A stretch of DNA of 20,864 bases from an uncultured Bacteroidales bacterium (GTDB taxonomy: Bacteria > Bacteroidota > Bacteroidia > Bacteroidales > P3), in assembly GCA_937876865.1 (NCBI GenBank), contig CALEFF010000067.1, positions 1 through 20,864 on the forward strand, given 5' to 3'. Both the position numbers and the translations under genes were made by a program. Positions within the stretch are counted from its first letter, which is position 1, and the number at the start of each line of letters is the position of its first letter. Shown here in pieces: positions 8,024 to 16,225 of the stretch. The notes under the pieces are model-generated. The model worked only from the letters and a program-made list of their open reading frames with translations, had not been told where the DNA came from and did not search any database.

Positions 8024-9466
8024 TCAATATTTTAATATTTCTTCTTTGTCATCAAAATGATGTTTCACTCCTTCTATTTCTTGATATGTCTCATGTCCCT
8101 TGCCTGCAATGAGAATTATATCGTTTTTATCTTTTGCTAATTGTGTGGCTAATTTTATTGCTTGTCGTCTATCTGTTATACAGAATAAATTTTCGTTATC
8201 TACAACTCCTTTTTTCATATCCTCAATTATATCTTCAGGATTTTCAAAGCGTGGATTATCAGAAGTTAGTATTAGTATATCGCTTCCTTCTTGTGCAATT
8301 TTTGCCATTTCTGGACGCTTGGTTTTGTCTCTATTTCCTCCACAACCTACAACCGTTATTAACTTGCCTTCAAGTTTGATTTCATTGATTGTTGATATGA
8401 CATTAAGCAAAGCATCTGGTGTGTGTGCATAATCAATGATTGCAGTAGATGCATTTTTCAGACGATAGGTTTCAAATCTTCCATTAGCGGCTTTTAGTTC
8501 GCTTAATCCAACCAAGATTTCTTCTTGTTTCAGTCCACACAACTCTGCAATGGAATAAATAGCAAGAAGATTGTAGGCATTGAATTGACCAACTAATTGA
8601 GTAGATACTTCTTTGCCATTTATATTTAAAAGCAATCCAAAGAAACTATTTTCAATAACTTTAGCATTATAATCAGCCATTCTACCCAAACTATAAGTAA
8701 ATTTTCTAGACTTTGTTGATTCTAGCATCTTTTCTCCGTTCCTATCGTCAATATTTGTAAGAGAAAATGCCTTTTCGTTCAATAAATCAAAAAATCCTTT
8801 TTTTGCGTTTATATAATTAGAAAAAGTCTTGTGATAATCTAAATGATCGTGAGTTATATTACTAAATACTCCTCCGTAATAAGTCAATCCCCATATTCTA
8901 TTTTGAGATACTGCGTGAGAACTAACTTCCATAAAAACATATTCGCAACCACACTCCACCATTTCATTCAATAATTTATTTAATGATAAAGAATCTGGGG
9001 TTGTGTGTGTAGAAATGATTTCTTTATTGCCTATTTTGTTTACTATTGTAGAAATCAAGCCACATTCATAGCCTAAACATTTAAATAAATTGTAAGATAG
9101 TGTTACTGTTGTAGTCTTTCCATTAGTTCCTGTTATACCTATTAGTTTTAATTTAGAAGAAGGATTATCGTAATAGTTCCTTGCCAACAATGCTAAGGCT
9201 TTTGAAGAATCTTCTACTTGCAAATAAGTAATATTTTCCTTGATTTGATTTGGCATTTGTTCTAAAACTACAACGCTTGCACCATCATTTATTGCAGAAT
9301 CAATAAAATTGTGTCCGTCAATCTGCGTTCCCTTTTGAGCAACGAATAAACTATCTTTTTTAACCTTACGAGAATCAAACACAATATCGCAAATAGGTTT
9401 ATCTGTTTCACCTATTTGTTTTATAATATTTATACCTAATAATAAATCTCTTAGTTTTCTATTCAT
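8024..9466 (-). CDS. murE: UDP-MurNAc-L-Ala-D-Glu--meso-diaminopimelate ligase MurE
   Basis: MurE adds the third amino acid of the stem peptide. The 480-residue protein contains the substrate-binding DSRKVKK segment (31-37), the P-loop GTNGKTT (113-119), EVSSHA (180-185), THDHLDYH (205-212), a candidate carbamylated-Lys region INAKKGFF (219-226), and GKGHE (455-459). The DNPR motif (403-406) is the known signature for meso-diaminopimelate selectivity, so the cell wall is inferred to be of the DAP type. All domains are present. It is separated from ftsI by a 62-bp gap that carries 21-bp-period repeats, and from mraY by 22 bp. Its substrate comes from MurD, which is incomplete in this cluster. 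Confidence 0.97.
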   Translation of the reverse strand: MNRKLRDLLLGINIIKQIGETDKPICDIVFDSRKVKKDSLFVAQKGTQIDGHNFIDSAINDGASVVVLEQMPNQIKENITYLQVEDSSKALALLARNYYDNPSSKLKLIGITGTNGKTTTVTLSYNLFKCLGYECGLISTIVNKIGNKEIISTHTTPDSLSLNKLLNEMVECGCEYVFMEVSSHAVSQNRIWGLTYYGGVFSNITHDHLDYHKTFSNYINAKKGFFDLLNEKAFSLTNIDDRNGEKMLESTKSRKFTYSLGRMADYNAKVIENSFFGLLLNINGKEVSTQLVGQFNAYNLLAIYSIAELCGLKQEEILVGLSELKAANGRFETYRLKNASTAIIDYAHTPDALLNVISTINEIKLEGKLITVVGCGGNRDKTKRPEMAKIAQEGSDILILTSDNPRFENPEDIIEDMKKGVVDNENLFCITDRRQAIKLATQLAKDKNDIILIAGKGHETYQEIEGVKHHFDDKEEILKY

Positions 9467-9486
9467 TTTTTCTTTGCTTCAAGAAA

Positions 9487-9549
9487 TTATTTCTTTGTTT
9501 TATTTTTTTATTTCTTTACTTTAATAAATTATTTCTTTGCTTTATTTGT
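9487..9549 (-). repeat. Three tandem 21-bp A/T-rich repeat units at the ftsI 3' end
   Basis: The 10-mer TTATTTCTTT (plus strand) starts at 9487, 9508 and 9529, an exact 21-bp period. The units share the longer consensus TTATTTCTTTGNTTTATTT. The third unit overlaps the ftsI stop codon (9529-9531) and the last ftsI codons. The rest lies in the ftsI-murE gap. The same unit recurs at 16156-16218, just past lepB. Confidence 0.75.
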
Positions 9550-11739
9550 GCCAAGTTCTAAAACAATTACTTCATCTGCTATTTTACTCCCCGGAGCAAT
9601 ACTTTGACTAATAACTCTTCCCTTTCCTCTAAACCTAACTTTCATTCCAAGATTTTCAAGCATATACAAAGCATCTTTAATTGTCAATCCAACTACATTA
9701 GGAACAATATCCTTTTTCGGATAAAAAGGAGTAAATATCAAACTATCTTGATGCTCTCTAATTTTCAACCAAGTAGCTGAAGGTAGTTGAGGATTAAATC
9801 CCAAAGAATTACAAATTGCTGCATAAGAATCTCTGTTTCCAAACTTCATTGTCGGCATTTTCTTTTCATTTGAATGCCCTACTTTAGTCAACGCTATTCT
9901 TGTACCAACAACTCTATCAGACAGATCTCTAAACACAGGAGCTGCCAAATCCCCACCATGAGTTCTTGCACCTTTTGGCTTACTTATCACAACTATACAA
10001 GAATATTTTGGCTCATCAGCAGGAAAATATCCAACAAATGAAGCCCTATGTTGAATAACTCCCTCTTTTGAATCATAATCTAACTCAGCTGTACCAGATT
10101 TTCCTGCAATTCCGTAAGAAGTTCCCTTTAATCTTCTTCCCGTACCATTATTAACTACACCCTTTAATACTTTGTGAATAGAATCTCTTATACTTTGTTT
10201 ACAAACACTATCAGCCAATACAATAGGTTCAAAACTTTTCTCCACAACTCCATCTCTTAAAAGTTCGGTTACAAATTGTGGTTTTACCATTTTGCCATTA
10301 TTTGCAATAGCATTATAAAAAGTTAGCATTTGCAAAGGGGTCATTCGAGTAACATAACCAAAACTCATTCTCAAAAGGTCAGTTGGATTTTCAGATGAAC
10401 GAATAATAGGCTTAGGTTCATGAACATCTATATCCAATCCTAATTTTTCATATCTAAAATACTGCATCAAATCTTCTCTAAACTGTTTTCTTTTTGCAGC
10501 ACTGCCATAATGATCAAAAACTAATTGACTTATACCAACATTTGAAGAAATCTCTAATGCTCTTTCAAAACTTACATTTCCTCTATTAACATTTCCTACG
10601 TCTCTAATCGGCTTTTCATTTCCTGGAAAATGCTTTACACCTGTTGGAACAGAGTCTGAAAGCGTTACAAGACCTTTGTCCAACATCATCATTGCAGTTA
10701 CGATTTTGAATGTTGAACCTGGCTCAAACGAACTTGAAATCGCAATGTTATTATTCTCAAAATATTCTCCTTCAATTTCAGTAAAACTTGCTATTGCACG
10801 AACAAAACCCGTTTCAACCTCCATTAAAATTACACATCCACTTTCTGCCTCATTGGTTTGCAAACAATTCATCAAAGAATTTTCAGCTAATTCTTGCAAA
10901 CTAACATCTATGCTTGTTACAACATCGTAACCATTTTTTGCAATTATCTTTTCATCCTTATCATATGGTACCCAAACACCCGGATTTATCTTTCTTTCTA
11001 ATCTAATTCCCTTTTCTCCTTTTAAATATTTATCAAATCCTCCATCAATTCCATTATAACAAGTATCGCAATCCCCTGTTAATTTTATTCCTATTGTTCT
11101 TCGTGCCAAAGGATAATAAGGATAAACCCTCTTCCCTTTTTCTACAATGTGTACTCTATGACTTAATCTATATGTTACTTGTGTTGTATCTTTTTTATTC
11201 TTGATTTTTCGTCCTATAATAGGGAAAGTCTTGACTCTTTGCAACTCTTCATATGTTATATCTCTTGCAACAGGAACTCCTCTATTGTGTTTCTTTGTTC
11301 TAAAAGACAAAAAATATTTTTGATACTCAGAAGACGTTTTACTATTTTTCTTATACGAAAATATTTTAGCCAAACTATCACACATCGGCTTTAAATCCCT
11401 TTTTAAAATACTATCTGGAACAACCCATTCTGCTTTTCCTGTTTCTTTATTCTTCTGTTTTCCCAAGTCAATATACATATCATATATTGGAACATCTGTT
11501 GCCAACATCATAAGCTCTCCCGTATCGTAGTCTATTGAGTAAATATTTCCCCTTTTTGCTTGATAAGACCTTTCTTGTATTATTCGCTTGTTTTGTTTTT
11601 CAAGTTCACTATCGTGTCTCGCAATTTGAAGATAAAGAACCTTTACTAATATAGCCACAAACGCAAGAGCAATAATAAGATATATTCCTCCGAGTCTCAA
11701 CAACCATACACGATCATTATTATCACCTATTTTACTCAT
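9529..11739 (-). CDS. ftsI: Class B penicillin-binding protein FtsI/PBP3 with C-terminal PASTA domain
   Basis: FtsI is the septal transpeptidase that cross-links glycan made by FtsW. The 736-residue protein has an N-terminal membrane helix (about 14-37), a PBP dimerisation domain, and the transpeptidase motifs S-x-x-K (GSTFK, 341-345, nucleophile S342), SSN (398-400) and KSGT (547-550). It ends with a single PASTA domain (about 676-730, starting DIVPNVVGLT). A CxxC pair (C224, C227) sits in the periplasmic region before the catalytic domain, which I do not recall as typical. The start overlaps ftsL by 8 bp. The stop codon falls inside a 21-bp tandem repeat. It is followed by murE after 62 bp, the widest gap in the operon. 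Confidence 0.95.
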   Translation of the reverse strand: MSKIGDNNDRVWLLRLGGIYLIIALAFVAILVKVLYLQIARHDSELEKQNKRIIQERSYQAKRGNIYSIDYDTGELMMLATDVPIYDMYIDLGKQKNKETGKAEWVVPDSILKRDLKPMCDSLAKIFSYKKNSKTSSEYQKYFLSFRTKKHNRGVPVARDITYEELQRVKTFPIIGRKIKNKKDTTQVTYRLSHRVHIVEKGKRVYPYYPLARRTIGIKLTGDCDTCYNGIDGGFDKYLKGEKGIRLERKINPGVWVPYDKDEKIIAKNGYDVVTSIDVSLQELAENSLMNCLQTNEAESGCVILMEVETGFVRAIASFTEIEGEYFENNNIAISSSFEPGSTFKIVTAMMMLDKGLVTLSDSVPTGVKHFPGNEKPIRDVGNVNRGNVSFERALEISSNVGISQLVFDHYGSAAKRKQFREDLMQYFRYEKLGLDIDVHEPKPIIRSSENPTDLLRMSFGYVTRMTPLQMLTFYNAIANNGKMVKPQFVTELLRDGVVEKSFEPIVLADSVCKQSIRDSIHKVLKGVVNNGTGRRLKGTSYGIAGKSGTAELDYDSKEGVIQHRASFVGYFPADEPKYSCIVVISKPKGARTHGGDLAAPVFRDLSDRVVGTRIALTKVGHSNEKKMPTMKFGNRDSYAAICNSLGFNPQLPSATWLKIREHQDSLIFTPFYPKKDIVPNVVGLTIKDALYMLENLGMKVRFRGKGRVISQSIAPGSKIADEVIVLELGTNKAKK

Positions 11740-12067
11740 TTCCCTCTGTTAGTATAACTTTTTTTATAGGTTCTCTTGATACTCCAACCCCTATTGGTTC
11801 TAATGTTTTTTCCAATTCCATCATCATAGATGAACGTTGATATTTTGTTTTTATACTTGTGCGTTTTAGTTCAAGTTCTTTTATTTCTTTATTAGCATCC
11901 TCTATCTGATTTATAGTAGTTTCTATTCCATATCTATTAGCAATATATAGTATCAACAAAGCTGCAATCAACAAAAACAACCCTATGTTTTTACGAAACC
12001 AAGTCCTCAACAATACTTCGCCTCTTACAATTTGTACTATCTCCTTAACAATTTCTTTAACCTTCAT
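11732..12067 (-). CDS. ftsL: FtsL-like cell division protein
   Basis: This 111-residue protein has a basic cytoplasmic N-terminus, one membrane span (about 29-43), and then a predicted coiled coil (about 50-76: NQIEDANKEIKELELKR). That is the topology of FtsL, the bitopic protein that joins FtsQ to FtsW-FtsI. Sequence identity with proteobacterial FtsL is minimal. The call rests on size, topology and its location between rsmH and ftsI, where Bacteroidetes encode an FtsL-like protein. It begins 3 bp after the rsmH stop and overlaps ftsI by 8 bp, consistent with coupled translation. Confidence 0.8.
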   Translation of the reverse strand: MKVKEIVKEIVQIVRGEVLLRTWFRKNIGLFLLIAALLILYIANRYGIETTINQIEDANKEIKELELKRTSIKTKYQRSSMMMELEKTLEPIGVGVSREPIKKVILTEGNE

Positions 12068-12070
12068 CTT

Positions 12071-12976
12071 CTACTTTTTTTGTGCTATTCTTAATTTTGC
12101 ACTTCTTGAACGAGGGTTTCTTTCCAATTCTTCTTGGCTTGCAGTTATCGGTTTTCTATTGACAAGCACCAAATCATTTAGCACATTACCAAAGAAATCC
12201 TTTTCTACTTTACCTTCGCAATTTCCTGCCTTCATATAATTCTTCACCAATCTATCTTCCAAAGAATGATAACTCATAACAACAAGTCTTCCTCCTTTTT
12301 TTAATAAAGGGGAAGTTTGTTCTAACATTTTTTGCAACACATCTATTTCTCCATTTACCTCTATTCTCAACGCTTGAAACACTTGTGCAAAAAACTTATT
12401 TTCCTTTCCTCTTTGAGCAAGCGGTTGAAGAATTTCCTTTAACTGAGTTGTAGTTGATATTCCCTCTATTTGCAAAGACTCTATCTTCTTTGCAATTTGA
12501 TTAGCATTAGATAATTCTCCAAAATCCGAGAATATCTTTTTCAATTGTTCATAAGAATAAGTATTAACCACATCTTTTGCAGTAAGAATTTGCTTTCTAT
12601 TCATTCTCAAATCAAGCTCTGCATCAAATCTTGTGCTAAATCCTCTTTCCGCACAATCAATTTGATAAGACGAAATACCCAAATCAGCAAGTATTCCATC
12701 AACTTGCGTTACTCTATAAAGCTTTAATTGATTTGTAAGATTAGAAAAATTATCTTCAATCATAGTAAAGCGTTCATCATCTAAGGCATTCTTTATCGCA
12801 TCACTATCTTGATCAAACGCATAAAGACTTCCCTTTTCTGAAAGACGTTGAATAATTGCTTTTGAATGACCTCCACCACCAAATGTTAAATCAATATAAA
12901 CTCCATCAGGCTTAATATCTAAGCCTTCCATACATTCATCTAACATTACAGGAATATGATACTGTTCTTGCTGCAT
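12071..12976 (-). CDS. rsmH: 16S rRNA (cytosine-1402-N4)-methyltransferase RsmH (MraW)
   Basis: RsmH uses S-adenosylmethionine to methylate N4 of C1402 in the ribosomal P site. The 301-residue protein is full length and has the N-terminal HIPVMLDE segment (7-14), the SAM-binding glycine loop TFGGGGHS (31-38), FDQDSDA (54-60), the LADLGISS motif (96-103), RGFS (111-114), LDLRMN (121-126) and, near the C-terminus, the SYHSLEDR signature. It lies 10 bp after mraZ and 3 bp before ftsL, the standard dcw arrangement. Nothing unusual was seen. Confidence 0.97.
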   Translation of the reverse strand: MQQEQYHIPVMLDECMEGLDIKPDGVYIDLTFGGGGHSKAIIQRLSEKGSLYAFDQDSDAIKNALDDERFTMIEDNFSNLTNQLKLYRVTQVDGILADLGISSYQIDCAERGFSTRFDAELDLRMNRKQILTAKDVVNTYSYEQLKKIFSDFGELSNANQIAKKIESLQIEGISTTTQLKEILQPLAQRGKENKFFAQVFQALRIEVNGEIDVLQKMLEQTSPLLKKGGRLVVMSYHSLEDRLVKNYMKAGNCEGKVEKDFFGNVLNDLVLVNRKPITASQEELERNPRSRSAKLRIAQKK

Positions 12977-12986
12977 TTTCTAAATC

Positions 12987-13457
12987 TTAATCCTTATTAC
13001 AATCGACCTCTTGTAGATTGCCAAGCAACTGTTCCGCAGAAGAGATATAATCGAACTCATCTTCGTCAAGCGATTTATAGGTTTCAGAATCCCAAACTTC
13101 AATAAATTTTCCTGAGGCAAGCAAAACAATATCCTTATCAATATTTACCATACTTCTTTGTTCAGCAGGTATAAGGATTCTATCACTTGCGTCAAGCTCA
13201 ACTATATTTGCTTGGGTCAATTTCCTAAATAACCTTTTCGCTTTTGGGTCGTAAGGGTTAAGATTACGTTGAAGTCGAGAGACTTCTTCTTGAAAATCAG
13301 AGTAAGTAAAAAGTTCCAAGTACGAATTATAAATGCTTTTTCTGAGAACAAACCTTGTGTCATCAGAGGTAATAAGTTGCTTCTTCAAAGCAACAGGAAG
13401 TTTCAACCTGCCGTTTGAATCTATTTTGCAAAACTCTATACCTACAATTGATGACAT
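12987..13457 (-). CDS. mraZ: Transcriptional regulator MraZ
   Basis: MraZ is a DNA-binding regulator at the head of dcw operons and in E. coli represses its own promoter. The 156-residue product has the two SpoVT/AbrB-like half-domains typical of the family: DSNGRLKLP (13-21) and DASDRILIP (89-97). The second copy departs from the usual DxxGR by having Asp in place of Gly. Length matches the family. It is the first gene of the operon, divergent from apbE. Duplicated TTTTTGGGA boxes just upstream (13491-13546) are candidate binding sites. Confidence 0.93.
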   Translation of the reverse strand: MSSIVGIEFCKIDSNGRLKLPVALKKQLITSDDTRFVLRKSIYNSYLELFTYSDFQEEVSRLQRNLNPYDPKAKRLFRKLTQANIVELDASDRILIPAEQRSMVNIDKDIVLLASGKFIEVWDSETYKSLDEDEFDYISSAEQLLGNLQEVDCNKD

Positions 13458-13490
13458 AATTCTACTATTTTTCAGTTTGTAAAATTACTA

Positions 13491-13546
13491 CATTTATCCC
13501 AAAAAAATACATTTGTTGATAACTTTTTTCCATTTACTCCCAAAAA
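13491..13546 (-). promoter_or_regulatory. Duplicated TTTTTGGGA(G)TAAATG boxes upstream of mraZ; candidate MraZ operator
   Basis: On the minus strand TTTTTGGGAGTAAATG (13546-13531) and TTTTTGGGATAAATG (13505-13491) are direct repeats 40-41 bp apart, about four helical turns. They end 34 and 74 bp before the mraZ start. E. coli MraZ is known to bind direct repeats containing TGGGN, so the GGGA core makes these plausible operator sites. A TAATTTTA (13487-13480) next to the proximal box could be a weak Bacteroidetes -7 element (consensus TAnnTTTG), but no matching -33 box was found. The function is inferred. Confidence 0.4.
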
Positions 13547-13678
13547 TTACCATTTTCTTGCTTGTTTTTACGCTACAAAACTTAGAATGTTACATATAAA
13601 CAAAAATTTTATTTCTCTAATTATTAGACACTTAACAATAAAACAAAAATTAAACAAAACAAAATGGGAACAAAACAC

Positions 13679-13686
13679 TATCTTTG
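13679..13686 (+). promoter_or_regulatory. apbE: Probable Bacteroidetes -7 promoter element of apbE
   Basis: TATCTTTG matches the Bacteroidetes -7 consensus TAnnTTTG exactly and lies 23 bp before the ATG at 13709. No clear TTTG -33 box is present at the usual 19-21-bp spacing. Its position rules out the earlier in-frame ATG at 13664 as the real start. Confidence 0.5.
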
Positions 13687-13708
13687 CACAAATTATTTTT
13701 GTGAGATT

Positions 13709-14770
13709 ATGAAAAAAACATTCAAAGCTTTTAAATACTTATCTTTTATTTTAGTTTTAATTTTCTTTTCTGCTTGTAAAAACGAAAAAAATCCTGAGTT
13801 AAAAAAATACACTCTTAATGGTAGGACACAAGGCACATATTATCACATAGTATATTATGCTCCTACGGATAAATGGTGCATAAAAAACAACTGGCAAACC
13901 TCATCGCAAATAAAAAAAGGCATAGATAGCATTCTAATTAAAATAGATAATTCCATATCTCTTTGGAATCCACAATCACTTCTAAACAAAATCAACGACA
14001 ATCAAACAAATGTAATGAATACTATTTTGATAGAGAACTTCATGGCCGCAGAAAAAATTTCCAAACTCACAGATGGAGCTTTTGATATCAGCCTTGGAGC
14101 ATTGATAGAAGCTCATGGATTTGCGGCAAAGGAAAGAAAAAAACTATCAGATGCAGAAATCGACTCAATGATGCTTTATGTTGGATATGAAAAATTACGA
14201 TTAGAAGAAGGCAAACTAATAAAACAATACCCTCAAACCAAGATAGATTTCAACGCAATCGCACAAGGATACACCACAGACCAAATAAGCAATTATTTAA
14301 AACGCAATAACATCAATCAACACATAGTAGATGTGGGCGGAGAAGTATTTGCAAGCGGAAAAAAGCCCGATGGGCAACAATGGAGAGTAGCAATAGAGGA
14401 GCCTTCTAAGGATATGTATGCAGAAAGAGAGTATAATAGTTTCATAAAACTTGAAAACAAATCAATAGTTACAAGTGGCAATTACAGAAAATACATAGAA
14501 GAAGACGGAATTCGCCTTTCTCACACAATCAATCCAAAGACAGGATACTCTGTGTCGCACAATTTGCTAAGCGTTTCAGTGATTGCACAAGATGCAACAA
14601 CGGCTGACGGATTAGCAACTGCCTTTATGGTAATGGGAAAAGAAAAAGCAGAAGAATTTCTCAAAGACCACCCAGAGTATGATGCTATTTTCATCTATTC
14701 AACCAAAGAAGGAGAAATAGAAACCTCACACACAAAAAATCTTGACCAAATATTAGAAAAAGCAGAATAG
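13709..14770 (+). CDS. apbE: FAD:protein FMN transferase ApbE, lipoprotein
   Basis: ApbE covalently attaches FMN, taken from FAD, to Thr residues of flavoproteins such as Na+-NQR and RNF subunits outside the cytoplasm. From the ATG at 13709 the product is 353 residues with a lipoprotein signal: basic start MKKTFK, hydrophobic core, and lipobox FSAC with Cys23. Family motifs follow: RTQGTYYHI, SLWNPQSLLNKIN, TDGAFDISLG, KIDFNAIAQGYTTD, VDVGGEV (207-213), HTINPKTGY (272-280) and the metal-site segment DATTADGLATA (295-305). The longer frame from 13664 would destroy the signal peptide and overlap the promoter element, so it was not used. The stop codon directly abuts the ATG of the helicase gene, suggesting one transcript. 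No NQR or RNF genes are in the window. Confidence 0.93.
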   Translation: MKKTFKAFKYLSFILVLIFFSACKNEKNPELKKYTLNGRTQGTYYHIVYYAPTDKWCIKNNWQTSSQIKKGIDSILIKIDNSISLWNPQSLLNKINDNQTNVMNTILIENFMAAEKISKLTDGAFDISLGALIEAHGFAAKERKKLSDAEIDSMMLYVGYEKLRLEEGKLIKQYPQTKIDFNAIAQGYTTDQISNYLKRNNINQHIVDVGGEVFASGKKPDGQQWRVAIEEPSKDMYAEREYNSFIKLENKSIVTSGNYRKYIEEDGIRLSHTINPKTGYSVSHNLLSVSVIAQDATTADGLATAFMVMGKEKAEEFLKDHPEYDAIFIYSTKEGEIETSHTKNLDQILEKAE

Positions 14771-16150
14771 ATGTTTGTAAAACAAATCGAAAGTTTCTGT
14801 CATTTTCCCTTAACACAAGATCAAGAAAATCTTGTAAAAAATCTCTCAAACTTCATTTTCCACAGAGAAGACTGCAATATCTTTATTTTAGACGGCTATG
14901 CAGGCACAGGAAAGACCACAATAATTTCTGCACTCATTAAAACACTACCTTATTATAATATAAGAACAGAATTACTCGCACCAACAGGACGAGCAGCCAA
15001 AGTATTAAGCAATCGTTCCCTGCAACAAGCCTACACAATTCATAAAAAAATCTATTACACTCAAACAGATGATTATTCAAATATAAGTCTTAAACTCAAA
15101 GAAAACAAAAATCATCACACTCTTTACATAATTGACGAGGCTTCAATGATAGGAGAAGGCGATAATTTGCTTTCAGACTTGTTCTCTTACGTGAAAAACG
15201 GAGTAAAAAACAAAGCAATACTTCTTGGAGACAAAGCTCAACTTCCACCCGTTGGCAGTAATGAGTCTTTCGCTCTTAATCCTGATTATTTAAGACAAAG
15301 ATTTTTTGAACCAATAGAATATTATCAACTAACACAAGTAGTAAGACAAGCCTTGCAATCGGGAATTTTGAAAAATGCAGCAAACATTCGTTGGGCTTTA
15401 AACAATAAATTGCAACTGCCAATCTTCAAAACACAAAACCACAAAGACTTTAAACAAATAGAAGCCATTGATTTTGAAGACACACTTGTGAATCAATACA
15501 GACAAATTGGAGAAAAAGAAGTAGTAGTCGTTACAAGAAGCAATTTTGCTGCCAATCAACTCAATCAATACATTAGAAACAGAATTTTAGAAAAAGAAAA
15601 CATAATAGATATTGGCGAAAAACTAATGTCAATTCGCAACAACTATTATTGGCAAACAGAAAATGAATATTCCGATTTCATAGCAAACGGAGATATAGTA
15701 GAGGTTACGAATATATATTCTTACGAAGAAAAATTTGGATTCAACTTTGCCAACATTGAAGCAAGGATTAACGAAAACCAAACGCCAATAGAATTGACTA
15801 TTATGCTTGATACCCTAAGCGAAAAGCAAGCTCACCTATCGCAAGAAAAAGAAAGACAACTCTACAATAACATTTTTTCTTACTATCAAAAGGATTGCAA
15901 CAACAAAGCTCTCATTCACAAAGCTGTAAAAGAAGATAAATATTTCAATGCCTTACAAGTAAAATTTTCAAAAGCCATTACTTGCCACAAAGCTCAAGGA
16001 GGAGATTGGCACACCGCCTTTATTCTAAACGAAATGCAAGCCTCAGAAGCAATAAATCAAGACTACTTCCGTTGGCTCTATACCGCAGTAACCCGAGCAA
16101 GAGAACAAATTTTTTTAGTGAACTTTTCCGAAGAATTTTTCTTAGAATAA
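14771..16150 (+). CDS. RecD-like superfamily 1 DNA helicase/ATPase
   Basis: The 459-residue protein is a compact SF1 helicase of the RecD/Pif1-like type. It has Walker A GYAGTGKTT (42-50), motif Ia APTGRAA (70-76), Walker B IIDEAS (120-125), motif III GDKAQLPPVG (153-162), QVVRQ (189-193), a UvrD_C_2-type segment CHKAQGGDWH (405-414) and motif VI YTAVTRAREQ (437-446). It lacks the long N-terminal domain of RecD2 and RecBCD RecD. It would unwind DNA with ATP hydrolysis, probably in repair, but its partners are unknown. Genes of this type are common single copies in Bacteroidetes. It begins immediately after the apbE stop. The downstream gap to convergent lepB carries a 21-bp-period repeat. Confidence 0.88.
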   Translation: MFVKQIESFCHFPLTQDQENLVKNLSNFIFHREDCNIFILDGYAGTGKTTIISALIKTLPYYNIRTELLAPTGRAAKVLSNRSLQQAYTIHKKIYYTQTDDYSNISLKLKENKNHHTLYIIDEASMIGEGDNLLSDLFSYVKNGVKNKAILLGDKAQLPPVGSNESFALNPDYLRQRFFEPIEYYQLTQVVRQALQSGILKNAANIRWALNNKLQLPIFKTQNHKDFKQIEAIDFEDTLVNQYRQIGEKEVVVVTRSNFAANQLNQYIRNRILEKENIIDIGEKLMSIRNNYYWQTENEYSDFIANGDIVEVTNIYSYEEKFGFNFANIEARINENQTPIELTIMLDTLSEKQAHLSQEKERQLYNNIFSYYQKDCNNKALIHKAVKEDKYFNALQVKFSKAITCHKAQGGDWHTAFILNEMQASEAINQDYFRWLYTAVTRAREQIFLVNFSEEFFLE

Positions 16151-16155
16151 GATTA

Positions 16156-16218
16156 TTATTTCTTTGATTTATTTATTTAAAACGTTGTTTTATTTTTTTA
16201 TTTCTTTGATATATTTCA
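16156..16218 (-). repeat. Second locus of the 21-bp A/T-rich repeat, between helicase gene and lepB
   Basis: TTATTTCTTT starts at 16156 and 16198, 42 bp (two periods) apart, with a degenerate middle unit at 16177. The 23 bp at 16185-16207 are identical to 9495-9517 in the ftsI-murE gap. As at ftsI, the repeat lies just downstream of a minus-strand stop codon (lepB, 16226-16228). It also sits between convergent genes, but no GC-rich terminator hairpin is visible here. Confidence 0.7.
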
Positions 16219-16225
16219 ATAAATA

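Noticed and set aside
13514..13522. TTATCAACA on the minus strand as a DnaA box
   Set aside because: It is a single site, mismatched to TTATCCACA, with no cluster and no replication genes nearby.
13664..13708. Earlier in-frame ATG for apbE at 13664
   Set aside because: It lies upstream of and across the TATCTTTG promoter element, and would put 15 residues in front of a clear lipoprotein signal peptide that starts at 13709.
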